Below, one piece after another: positions 1 through 6,278 of a stretch of DNA of 8,508 bases. The notes beneath the pieces were generated by a model. It saw nothing but the letters and a program-made list of their open reading frames with translations, had not been told where the DNA came from and made no database searches. Source of the stretch: an uncultured Alphaproteobacteria bacterium (GTDB lineage: Bacteria; Pseudomonadota; Alphaproteobacteria; Puniceispirillales; Puniceispirillaceae); the NCBI GenBank assembly GCA_913031555.1, contig CAJWDO010000057.1, forward strand, positions 1-8,508, read 5' to 3'. Every line of letters starts with the position of its first letter. Within the stretch, counting starts at the first letter, position 1. The translations under genes were made by a program, and so were the position numbers.

Positions 1-63
1 TATTATTATCCGGCATATTACTGCCCGGCATATTATTTTCTGGCGAATGAGAAATGCGGATGA
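1..63 (+). other. AT-rich window edge with tandem repeat; possible tail of an upstream gene
   Basis: This edge is clearly AT-rich (about 35% GC over bases 1-40) beside GC-rich neighbours. It carries two copies of CCGGCATATTA, at 10-20 and 25-35, with a 15-base period; bases 1-9 look like the end of a third unit. One frame is open from base 1 to a TGA at 61-63, reading as a Tyr-rich repeat (PAYYCPAYY) and overlapping the next gene's ATG as ATGA. Another frame closes with TGA at 48-50. The base composition favours intergenic DNA, but the tail of an upstream gene coupled to the GST cannot be excluded from this window. Confidence 0.3.
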
Positions 64-713
64 CCATCACTCTCTACAATGTCGCTGTCAGCAGCTATGG
101 CGCCAAGGTACGGATCATCCTGTGCCACAAGGGTTTGGAATGGACCGACATCCCGCCGCCCGACGGCTATGGCAGCAATGCCTACCGCCAAATTGTGCCG
201 GCAGGCACCGTGCCGGCGATTATCCATGACGGGCTGACACTTGCCGATTCCGAGGCCATCGCCGAGTATCTTGATGAGGCTTTCCCCACCCCGCCAATGA
301 TGCCGAAGGATATCGCGGGCCGTGCGCGGGCGCGCGAGCTGTCGCGTTTTCACGACACCAGGCTGGAACCGATCCTGCGCGCCTATTTCGGACAGGTCGC
401 ACCAGGTGGACGCAATGCCGAATTCATTGCCGAGAATGCCCGGCTGCTGCAATCGCGGCTTGACCAGCTTGCCGTCATGGCGCGGCCGGCGCCGCTGCTG
501 ACCGGCCCAACGCTGGCCGTCGCAGATTGTGGTTTTGTCGCCAGCTTCGCCATTCTCGATCTGCTGATGGACTGCCTCGATCTGCCGGTGCAGATGCCGG
601 ACAGTCTGGCAGGTTACGCCGCCGCACTGGCGGCACACCCGTCGGTCGTAGATGAAGATGCCCGCTACCGCTCCACCCTCCACGATTGGGCTGCAACGAA
701 GGGCGCTCTGTGA
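60..713 (+). CDS. Glutathione S-transferase family protein
   Basis: This is a cytosolic GST-like protein of 217 residues, a usual length for the family. The N-terminal thioredoxin-fold domain (about residues 1-75) opens with MTITLYNV, has Ser11/Ser12 where the catalytic Ser or Cys of many bacterial GSTs lies, then KVRI. The cis-proline motif TVPAI (Pro52) and the glutathione-binding pattern DSEAIAEYLDE (Asp63, Ser64, Glu65) follow. The all-helical C-terminal domain contains the conserved AVADCGFVASF segment near residue 153. I chose the ATG at 60 because GAGAA lies six bases upstream of it; an in-frame ATG at 54 adds two residues and has the purines too close. The substrate cannot be deduced; roles in detoxification, dehalogenation or isomerisation all occur in this family. 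The next gene is 108 bases away, so shared transcription is possible but not shown. The fold assignment is firm, the reaction is not. Confidence 0.88.
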   Translation: MTITLYNVAVSSYGAKVRIILCHKGLEWTDIPPPDGYGSNAYRQIVPAGTVPAIIHDGLTLADSEAIAEYLDEAFPTPPMMPKDIAGRARARELSRFHDTRLEPILRAYFGQVAPGGRNAEFIAENARLLQSRLDQLAVMARPAPLLTGPTLAVADCGFVASFAILDLLMDCLDLPVQMPDSLAGYAAALAAHPSVVDEDARYRSTLHDWAATKGAL

Positions 714-718
714 TCTGC

Positions 719-754
719 ACCCAATTGGACAGTCGATTGGACAGTCGATTGGGT
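719..754. repeat. 12-bp direct repeats within an inverted repeat
   Basis: ATTGGACAGTCG occurs twice back to back (724-735 and 736-747), followed by a partial third copy, ATTGGG (748-753). The outer edges form an inverted repeat, ACCCAAT (719-725) with ATTGGGT (748-754), enclosing 22 bases. It starts six bases after the GST stop codon. There is no following T-run, so a standard intrinsic terminator is not supported. It could be an RNA 3' end structure, a protein-binding site, or a simple slippage duplication. Confidence 0.55.
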
Positions 755-821
755 CAGCATTTGCCTTTTGCCAGGCGCTGTGCGCTAAACCGCCCATGAC
801 CCCACAGATACGAGCATCGAT

Positions 822-1736
822 GTGATCGCCAGATTCACGTCGCTTTCCCCGGCGTTGCAGGCAGCGCTGATGATGTTGCTGGCGATGTTGATGTTTACGG
901 TGATGGGAATCTGCATCCGGCTGTCATCTGCCTTCGTACCGGTGCTGGAGATTGTTTTCTTCCGTAATGCGCTGGCGCTGTTGATCCTCGCGCCATTATT
1001 GATCCGCAGCGGGGTGGCCAGCATCCGGATGAACAGGCCAAAATTGTTCTTCGGGCGCGCCGCGATCAATTTTATCGGCATGCTCAGCAGCTTTACTGCG
1101 GTGACGCTGATCCCACTTGCCGACATGACGGCACTTACCTTTATCAGCCCGATCTTCGTGACCATCGGCGCGGCGCTGTTTCTCGGCGAGGTGATCCGGA
1201 TCCGACGAATGGCAGCGATCGCGGTCGGGTTCATCGGTGCGCTGATCATCCTTCGCCCCGGCCTTGTCGATGTGTCGACAGGCGCCATGCTGGCACTTGT
1301 CAGCGCGCTGACAATCGCCATCGCCAGTCTGATCGTGAAGAAAATGACCGAGACCGAAAGCGCCTCCGCCATCGTGTTCTGGATGGTGATGATGCAGGCA
1401 CCGATCGCGCTGGTGCCAGCGCTGTTTATCTGGCAGTGGCCGACAGCCGAAGCCTGGATCTATCTATGGGGAATGGCGCTGTCCGGAACGGCGGCACATG
1501 TGCTTCTCACCCGTGCCATCGGCATGGTCGAGATCACCAGCCTGCAGCCGCTGGAATTCGCCAAACTGCCCTTTGCCGTGGTGCTGGCATGGATGGTGTT
1601 CGGTGAATGGCCGGATATATGGATATGGCTTGGCGGAGCCATCATCTTTGCCTCGACTGCCTATATCACGCGACGCGAGGCACTGGCGAAACGTGGATCA
1701 CCACCGCAGGATGTCGAAATCCGGGCACCTTTGTGA
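822..1736 (+). CDS. DMT superfamily (EamA-type) membrane transporter
   Basis: This is an inner-membrane protein of 304 residues with about ten hydrophobic helices. These lie near residues 12-33, 42-62, 78-97, 103-122, 130-145, 154-172, 183-204, 212-229, 235-260 and 265-282, arranged as two EamA repeats. Family features include the R-N pair after helix 2 (FFRNALALL), the end-of-repeat segment LTFISPIFVTIGAALFLGE (104-122), and the matching segment in the second half, LEFAKLPFAVVLAWMVFGEW. Such proteins export or import small metabolites, amino acids or nucleotide sugars; the substrate cannot be read from sequence. The start is a GTG, because the first helix begins around residue 12; a later ATG at 870 would cut into that helix. 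No strong ribosome-binding site precedes the GTG. The gene ends four bases before the convergent pyrC stop. Confidence 0.9.
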   Translation: MIARFTSLSPALQAALMMLLAMLMFTVMGICIRLSSAFVPVLEIVFFRNALALLILAPLLIRSGVASIRMNRPKLFFGRAAINFIGMLSSFTAVTLIPLADMTALTFISPIFVTIGAALFLGEVIRIRRMAAIAVGFIGALIILRPGLVDVSTGAMLALVSALTIAIASLIVKKMTETESASAIVFWMVMMQAPIALVPALFIWQWPTAEAWIYLWGMALSGTAAHVLLTRAIGMVEITSLQPLEFAKLPFAVVLAWMVFGEWPDIWIWLGGAIIFASTAYITRREALAKRGSPPQDVEIRAPL

Positions 1737-1740
1737 GGCG

Positions 1741-2781
1741 TCAGACCACCCGCCAGTAAATCGGCACCAGCGGATCAAAGACCGTCAACTCGCCCTCTGC
1801 CGTGGCCCGGTTTCGCGGCACAGGCTGTGGGGCGGTCTCGCGGACCAGCGTGACTGTCCCGGCATTTGGCACCACCCCGTAGAAGGCCGCACCATGCCGC
1901 GCCACAAAACCGTCAAGCTGGTCGAGCGCGTCCGCCTCCTCGAATATCTGCGCCAGACAGGCCAATGTGTTCGGCGCGGTATAAATGCCGGCACAGCCAC
2001 ATTCCGACAGCTTGGCGGCGTCCAGATGCGGCGCGCTGTCGGTGCCAAGGAAGAAGGAGGCATCACCCGATGTGGCGGCGGCGACAAGGGCGCGCCGGTG
2101 AGTCTCGCGCTTGGCGACGGGAAGGCAGTAGTAGTGCGGCCTGATTCCACCGGCAAGAATGTGGTTCCGGTTGATGAACAGATGATGCGTTGTCAGGGTG
2201 GCGGCGATATTCGCCCCACCGCCGCGAACATAATCCACCCCGTCGGAGGTGGTTACATGTTCCATCACCACCCGCAATTCCGGCAGCTTTGCACGAAGCG
2301 GGTCAAGAACCCGTTCGATGAAAACCGCCTCACGGTCGAAGATATCGATCTCAGGATCGGTTACCTCGCCGTGAACACATAATGGGATGCCGGCCTCTGT
2401 CATCGCTTCCAGCACCGGCATCACGGCATTGATATCGCGAACGCCGGAGGCCGAGTTGGTCGTCGCACCCGCCGGGTAAAGCTTGACCGCCATAATGATG
2501 CCGGCCCGCGCCGCCGCCACCAGATTCGCGGCATCGGTGGTTTCGGTCAGATACAACGTCATCAACGGCGTGAAATCAGCACCTTTGGGAATCGCCGCCA
2601 TGATACGATCGCGATAGGCCACCGCATCATCGCCGGTAACGACAGGGGGAACCAGGTTCGGCATGATCAGCGCACGCCCGAAATCGGCGGCGCTGTCAGG
2701 CGTCACCGCATCCAGCATCGCGCCGTCACGAAGATGAAGATGCCAGTCATCCGGACGGGTCAGCGTCAGGCTGCGTGTCAT
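1741..2781 (-). CDS. pyrC: Dihydroorotase (class II, E. coli PyrC type)
   Basis: This cytosolic zinc enzyme interconverts N-carbamoyl-L-aspartate and L-dihydroorotate, the third step of pyrimidine synthesis. The 346 residues match the roughly 348 of E. coli PyrC, with closely similar blocks throughout. Metal and catalytic residues are all visible: His14 and His16 in DDWHLHLRDG, the carbamylated Lys100 in VKLYPAGATTNS, His137 in CVHGEV, His175 in MEHVTT, and Asp248 in FLGTDSAPH. The frame stays open upstream to an ATG at 3000, but those extra 73 residues do not resemble the family and would overlap the divergent regulator. The ATG at 2781 fits the family N-terminus and has AAGGGA nine bases upstream. 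No pyrB or other pyr genes are beside it. Its neighbour, a zinc regulator, raises the possibility of zinc-linked control. The identification is very secure. Confidence 0.97.
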   Translation of the reverse strand: MTRSLTLTRPDDWHLHLRDGAMLDAVTPDSAADFGRALIMPNLVPPVVTGDDAVAYRDRIMAAIPKGADFTPLMTLYLTETTDAANLVAAARAGIIMAVKLYPAGATTNSASGVRDINAVMPVLEAMTEAGIPLCVHGEVTDPEIDIFDREAVFIERVLDPLRAKLPELRVVMEHVTTSDGVDYVRGGGANIAATLTTHHLFINRNHILAGGIRPHYYCLPVAKRETHRRALVAAATSGDASFFLGTDSAPHLDAAKLSECGCAGIYTAPNTLACLAQIFEEADALDQLDGFVARHGAAFYGVVPNAGTVTLVRETAPQPVPRNRATAEGELTVFDPLVPIYWRVV

Positions 2782-2790
2782 GTCCTGTAT

Positions 2791-2796
2791 TCCCTT
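2791..2796 (-). promoter_or_regulatory. Ribosome-binding site of pyrC
   Basis: AAGGGA on the minus strand lies nine bases before the ATG at 2781. It supports that start over the longer upstream starts in the same frame. Confidence 0.5.
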
Positions 2797-2901
2797 TGGC
2801 ATCCCTGTTGTCATCCCCGTCAGTGTGCCTGTTGGCGCATTTGAGATAGTCGCATTAAGGGTCTGGCTAGCATCCCGGCAGAATGCAGGCAAGGACACAG
2901 A

Positions 2902-2922
2902 AAACCCGGTACAGGTTTGACA
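2902..2922 (+). promoter_or_regulatory. Possible zur promoter -35 box with overlapping dyad
   Basis: TTGACA (2917-2922) is a perfect -35 hexamer. At 18 bases spacing comes CATCAT (2941-2946), a 4/6 match to a -10 box. Overlapping the -35 is an inverted repeat, AAACC-N7-GGTTT (2902-2918), which could be an operator. If this promoter is used, transcription would begin near 2953, downstream of the ATG at 2945, favouring the GTG at 2984 as the regulator's start. The -10 is weak and five-base arms can arise by chance. Confidence 0.3.
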
Positions 2923-2944
2923 AGTCGCCCTTGCGCCCGGCATC

Positions 2945-3376
2945 ATGCGGATTGCACCCGAATCTGCCTGCGAGGCCCCGCCTGTGGACCGATCCCGCAA
3001 CGAATCGCTTGTCTATGACTTTCTCGAGGACGCCGGCAAGCCTGCCAGCGCCTATGAGATTCTTGATGCGCTGCGCGATGAGGGATTGCGCGCACCGTTA
3101 CAGGTGTATCGCGCGTTGTCGAAACTGATTGATTCGGGGTCGGTGCATCGGATCGAAAGCCTGAACGCCTTTGTTGCCTGCAGGCATCATGGGTGCGGCG
3201 GCGATGAAGTCAGCATCTTCATGCTGTGCGAACGCTGTGACAACGTCACCGAGGCTGTCGATACGGCCACCGCCGCCGCGCTGGTCTCACTCTGTGCCGC
3301 GCGAAGCTTCAGCGCCACCCGTCAGATGATCGAGATCACCGGCATCTGCGAGGCCTGCCAGACCGCCCAGCATTGA
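2945..3376 (+). CDS. zur: Fur-family transcriptional regulator, Zur-like
   Basis: This is a 143-residue metal-sensing repressor, probably the zinc uptake regulator. A winged-helix domain (about 15-75) includes PASAYEILDALRDEGLRAP and the DNA-recognition region QVYRALSKLIDSG, followed by VHRIESLNAFVAC, a segment typical of Zur rather than Fur. The structural zinc site is visible as Cys95-x-x-Cys98 and Cys135-x-x-Cys138. The likely regulatory site comprises His68, Cys79, a His at 81 or 82, and Glu103, corresponding by my alignment from memory to E. coli Zur His77, Cys88, His96 and Glu111. The start is uncertain: the ATG at 2945 lacks any purine-rich site, whereas the GTG at 2984 has GAGG eight bases upstream and would give a 130-residue protein that still holds the whole domain. 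No znu transporter genes are in view. It diverges from pyrC, and 21 bases separate its stop from the convergent puuA-like stop. Confidence 0.9.
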   Translation: MRIAPESACEAPPVDRSRNESLVYDFLEDAGKPASAYEILDALRDEGLRAPLQVYRALSKLIDSGSVHRIESLNAFVACRHHGCGGDEVSIFMLCERCDNVTEAVDTATAAALVSLCAARSFSATRQMIEITGICEACQTAQH

Positions 3377-3397
3377 GCATGACCACCGCCAAAGCAC

Positions 3398-4738
3398 CTA
3401 GACGTTCAAAAGAAGATATTCGCGTTCCCACGGGCTGATCACCTCGAGAAAGGCGTCTGCCTCGCCGCGCTTGACCTCAATGAACAGCTTCACGAACTGC
3501 TCGCCAAGGATTTCCTGAAGCGGGCCGGCCTTCTCCAGCGAATCAAGCGCGATATCGAGATTGCGCGGCAGTGTCGTCAGATCCTCGCCGCTGACGGTGC
3601 GCGGCCGCGTGGGACGCCGCTGTTCCTTCAGGCCAAGCCAGATCGCGGCAAGGCTGGCGGCAATCGCAAGATAGGGATTGGCATCCGCGCCGGGAACGCG
3701 GTTCTCGATCCGGCGGTTCACCGGGTCGCCGGTCGGCACCCGCAGGCCGACAGTCCGGTTGTCCATGCCCCAGGCAAGGTTGGTTGGCGAATCCTCGGTC
3801 AGCGAATGTCGCCGGTAGGAATTCACGTACGGCGCCATCAACGCCATCGCCCCCGACAGGTAGCGCTGCATGCCGGCAAGCGCATGGTAAAAGGCCTCAC
3901 TGTCCTCGCCATCCTCGGTAACGAACAAATTGCGCCCGGTGTCCCGATCGCGCATCGACAGATGAACATGCATCGCGCTGCCGGGCTGGTCTTGCATCGG
4001 CTTTGCCATGAAGGTGGCGTGAAGATTGTGGTTCAGTGCCGTCTGGCGCACCGTCCGCTTGAACAGGAAAGCCTGATCGGCAAGTTCCAGCGCGTCACCA
4101 TGGTTGAAATTGATCTCCATCTGCGCCGCGCCGGCCTCGTGGCTCAGCGTGTCGATGTCGATCTTCTGGACCTCGCAATGATCGTAGATATCCTCGAACA
4201 GCGGATCGAACTCGTTCACAGCGTCAATGCCATAGGCCTGGCGCGCCTTCTCGGCGCGTCCCGATTTGCCTTTCGGGCTGACAAGCGGGTTGTTGGCATC
4301 GGCGCTCTGCTCGACAAGAAAGAATTCGAGTTCGGGCGCGACAACCGGCACTATGCTGGCATTCTCGTACAGCGCCAGCACCCGCTTCAGCACTGCGCGC
4401 GGCGAGAACGGAACCATCCGCCCCTCATGGTCATAGGCATCATGGATGATCTGGGCCGTCGGCTCGTCATACCATGGCACCAACCGGCAGGCATTGGGAT
4501 CGGGACGCAGAATCACATCAGCGCCGATTTCGTTCAGCACCTCGCTGTCAAGATAGGCACCGGTGACCGACTGCCCGAAAACATATTCGGGAAGGCGCAG
4601 CCCGCCGGATTCGGCGGCTGGGCCGAATTTATGGACCGGCAGGATCTTGCCACGCGGAATCCCCGCGATATCGCTGACAAGACATTCAACCTCGGTAATC
4701 GACTGTTCAGTCAGCCATCTGTGCATGTCAAACGTCAT
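3398..4738 (-). CDS. puuA: Gamma-glutamylputrescine synthetase-like (glutamine synthetase family)
   Basis: This cytosolic ATP-dependent ligase of the glutamine synthetase fold probably joins glutamate to putrescine, the first step of the Puu pathway. It has 446 residues. An N-terminal beta-grasp domain (about 15-105) includes VSDIAGIPRGK. The catalytic domain shows APELEFFLVE (Glu136, Glu138), QMEINFNHGD (Glu208), the MHVHLSM motif (His257, His259), NSYRRH, NRTVGLRVP and the RRIENRVPGADANPY loop. It lacks the NLYxLP adenylylation loop of housekeeping GlnA and ends in WEREYLLLNV, both consistent with PuuA-like enzymes. AGGAG seven bases before the ATG fixes the start; an in-frame ATG four codons later is less well placed. 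It lies 30 bases downstream of the aminotransferase gene, so they are very probably co-transcribed. Related enzymes act on other amines, such as ethanolamine or isopropylamine, so the exact amine is inferred from the polyamine neighbours. Confidence 0.9.
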   Translation of the reverse strand: MTFDMHRWLTEQSITEVECLVSDIAGIPRGKILPVHKFGPAAESGGLRLPEYVFGQSVTGAYLDSEVLNEIGADVILRPDPNACRLVPWYDEPTAQIIHDAYDHEGRMVPFSPRAVLKRVLALYENASIVPVVAPELEFFLVEQSADANNPLVSPKGKSGRAEKARQAYGIDAVNEFDPLFEDIYDHCEVQKIDIDTLSHEAGAAQMEINFNHGDALELADQAFLFKRTVRQTALNHNLHATFMAKPMQDQPGSAMHVHLSMRDRDTGRNLFVTEDGEDSEAFYHALAGMQRYLSGAMALMAPYVNSYRRHSLTEDSPTNLAWGMDNRTVGLRVPTGDPVNRRIENRVPGADANPYLAIAASLAAIWLGLKEQRRPTRPRTVSGEDLTTLPRNLDIALDSLEKAGPLQEILGEQFVKLFIEVKRGEADAFLEVISPWEREYLLLNV

Positions 4739-4745
4739 GCAATAT

Positions 4746-4750
4746 CTCCT
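4746..4750 (-). promoter_or_regulatory. Strong ribosome-binding site of puuA-like gene
   Basis: AGGAG on the minus strand, seven bases before the ATG at 4738, within the 30-base gap after the aminotransferase stop. It fixes the start and suggests efficient independent translation in the operon. Confidence 0.75.
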
Positions 4751-4768
4751 GTGAATGGCATGACGGCG

Positions 4769-6151
4769 TCATAGCCCCAACTGGTCCGCCGTCGCGTCGA
4801 GCGCGGCGGTCGCCATGCGGACAGTGACGTCGATATCCTCTCGCCCGAAGGTCAGCGCCGGTGACAGGATCATCGCGTCGCGCACAGCCCGCATCATCAG
4901 GCCATTGGCGATGGCATGGTCGCGGCAGATGACGCCGGCGGTACCGCTATCCTCGAACATTTCCGGTCCATCCTTTGATTTCACCAGCTCGATGGCCGCC
5001 AGCATTCCGAAGGTCCGCACCTCGCCGACAAGGCGGTGGCTGGCAAGCGGCGCCAGTGCCTGGGCAAGATAGGGACCGGTGTCGGTGCGCACACGCCCGA
5101 TCAACCCCTCGCGTTCAATCAGATCAAGATTGGCAAGCGCCACCGCAGCGGCGACAGGATGCCCGGAATAGGTGAAGCCGTGATAGAACTCGCCGCCATC
5201 GGCGATCAGCCGGCCCGCCACCCTGTCACCAATCATCACCGCCGACATCGGCACATAGCCTGATGTCAGCCCCTTGGCCAGCGTCATCATGTCAGGCTGC
5301 AACCCCATTGTCTGGCTGGCAAACCATTCCCCGGTGCGGCCAAAGCCGGTGATGACCTCGTCGGCGATGAACAGAATGTCATGCTGGCGACAGATCTTCT
5401 GGATATGATCGAAATAGCCCGCCGGCGGAATGATCACCCCACCCGCGCCCTGCACCGGTTCGGCGATAAAGGCGGCGATGCGGTCGGCGCCCACCTCTTC
5501 GATTCGTTCGGCAAGCCAGGAGGCGGCGTTGGCAGCAAACTCGGCCTCATCCTGATTACCCTGATAGAGAAAGCCGTAAGGTGGGCGGATATGTTCGAAA
5601 TCCGGCTCGTGCGCCGCCTGTTCATGCATGCCCGACATGCCGCCCATGCTGGCCGCCATCACGGTGCTGCCGTGATAGCCATAGTCACGGCCAATGATGA
5701 CGCGCTTTTCAGGCTTGCCCTCAAGCGCCCAGAAATGCCGCACCATGCGGATGATGGTGTCGTTCGCCTCCGACCCGGAATTGGCATAGAAAACGTTGTT
5801 GAGACCCTCAGGTGTAATGGCGGCAAGCCGCGCCGACAGCTCGGCAACGGGCCTGTTGCTGGTCTTGAAGAAGTTGTTGTAATAGGGCAACTCGGTCATC
5901 TGGCGGGTGGCCGCCTCGACAAGTTCCTGCCGGCCATAGCCAACATTCACGCACCACAGACCGGCCATCCCGTCGAGGATTCTGTTACCCTCGCTGTCAT
6001 GGATGTAATGCCCGTCGGCATGGGTGATGATTCTGGCGCCATGCTGGCGAAGCTCGGCATAATCGGTGAACGGCGCCATATGGTGCGCCGAATCCAGCGC
6101 CTGCCATTCGCCGGTCGAAAGGTCTTCAAATATCATGTCAGCACCATTCAC
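4769..6151 (-). CDS. spuC: Class III PLP aminotransferase, putrescine-pyruvate type (SpuC-like)
   Basis: This cytosolic PLP enzyme probably transfers the amino group of putrescine, or a related omega-amine, to pyruvate, giving 4-aminobutanal and alanine. It has 460 residues, close to Pseudomonas SpuC (about 456), and long blocks match it from memory: REWQAL-like start, PFTDY, LDGMAGLWCVNVGYGR, the NSGSEANDT phosphate loop (124-132), GYHGST (158-163), FIADEVITGFGRTGEW with Asp264, and GEFYHGFTYSGHPVAAAVAL. Lys293 in TLAKGLTSGY is the PLP Schiff-base lysine. The longest start is a GTG at 6151; an ATG at 6136 would give 455 residues, and neither has a strong ribosome-binding site. It is the first gene of an operon with the puuA-like gene. 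Beta-alanine, taurine and other omega-amine:pyruvate aminotransferases share this fold, so the substrate rests on similarity and context. Confidence 0.9.
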   Translation of the reverse strand: MNGADMIFEDLSTGEWQALDSAHHMAPFTDYAELRQHGARIITHADGHYIHDSEGNRILDGMAGLWCVNVGYGRQELVEAATRQMTELPYYNNFFKTSNRPVAELSARLAAITPEGLNNVFYANSGSEANDTIIRMVRHFWALEGKPEKRVIIGRDYGYHGSTVMAASMGGMSGMHEQAAHEPDFEHIRPPYGFLYQGNQDEAEFAANAASWLAERIEEVGADRIAAFIAEPVQGAGGVIIPPAGYFDHIQKICRQHDILFIADEVITGFGRTGEWFASQTMGLQPDMMTLAKGLTSGYVPMSAVMIGDRVAGRLIADGGEFYHGFTYSGHPVAAAVALANLDLIEREGLIGRVRTDTGPYLAQALAPLASHRLVGEVRTFGMLAAIELVKSKDGPEMFEDSGTAGVICRDHAIANGLMMRAVRDAMILSPALTFGREDIDVTVRMATAALDATADQLGL

Positions 6152-6278
6152 GGCGTTATCGGTATCAAATCATGCCCTTCGGCTTGATCAAGTGTGCGGC
6201 GTCAGCCTACCTTGAGGCAACCGGTTTCGCAAACCACCGGAATCCACATTCACCCGGATCAGCGGAAAGTGCCGATTG
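6152..6278. promoter_or_regulatory. Divergent control region between spuC-like and puuB-like genes
   Basis: These 127 bases must hold the promoters for the leftward spuC-puuA operon and probably for the rightward puuB-like gene. They contain a perfect 10-bp palindrome, CTTGATCAAG (6183-6192), and a dyad GGTTT-CGC-AAACC (6223-6235). I found no convincing -35/-10 pair on either strand. The palindromes are candidate operators for an unidentified polyamine or nitrogen regulator; no regulator gene lies in the module itself. Confidence 0.45.
6264..6269 (+). promoter_or_regulatory. Ribosome-binding site of puuB-like gene
   Basis: GGAAAG nine bases before the ATG at 6279. It is also six bases before an adjacent in-frame TTG at 6276, which would add only one residue. 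Confidence 0.5.

Noticed and set aside
775..785. GCGC-TGT-GCGC as a terminator before the transporter gene
   Set aside because: Arms of only four bases built from a self-complementary tetramer, with no T-run after it. This is expected by chance in GC-rich DNA.
33..797. A 254-residue open frame on the minus strand across the GST gene
   Set aside because: It is antisense to a gene with clear family motifs, its translation is rich in Arg, Gly and Cys without any recognisable domain, and long antisense frames are expected in GC-rich DNA.
1498..2382. A 294-residue plus-strand open frame spanning the transporter end and antisense to pyrC
   Set aside because: It runs across two genes with full sets of family motifs and shows no domain of its own.
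2782..3000. A 73-residue N-terminal extension of PyrC from an ATG at 3000
   Set aside because: The added sequence does not resemble any part of dihydroorotases and would overlap the divergent zur-like gene. A good ribosome-binding site precedes 2781 instead.
3377..3397. A bidirectional terminator between the zur-like and puuA-like genes
   Set aside because: The 21 bases contain no inverted repeat of useful length and no T-run on either strand.
3806..4774. A 322-residue plus-strand open frame opposite the puuA-like gene
   Set aside because: It is a codon-bias shadow. The opposite strand encodes an intact glutamine synthetase-fold enzyme, and this frame lacks family features or a convincing ribosome-binding site.
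5381..6187. A 268-residue plus-strand open frame opposite the aminotransferase gene
   Set aside because: It mirrors the codons of the spuC-like gene, has a His/Gly/Arg-rich composition, and shows no recognisable domain.
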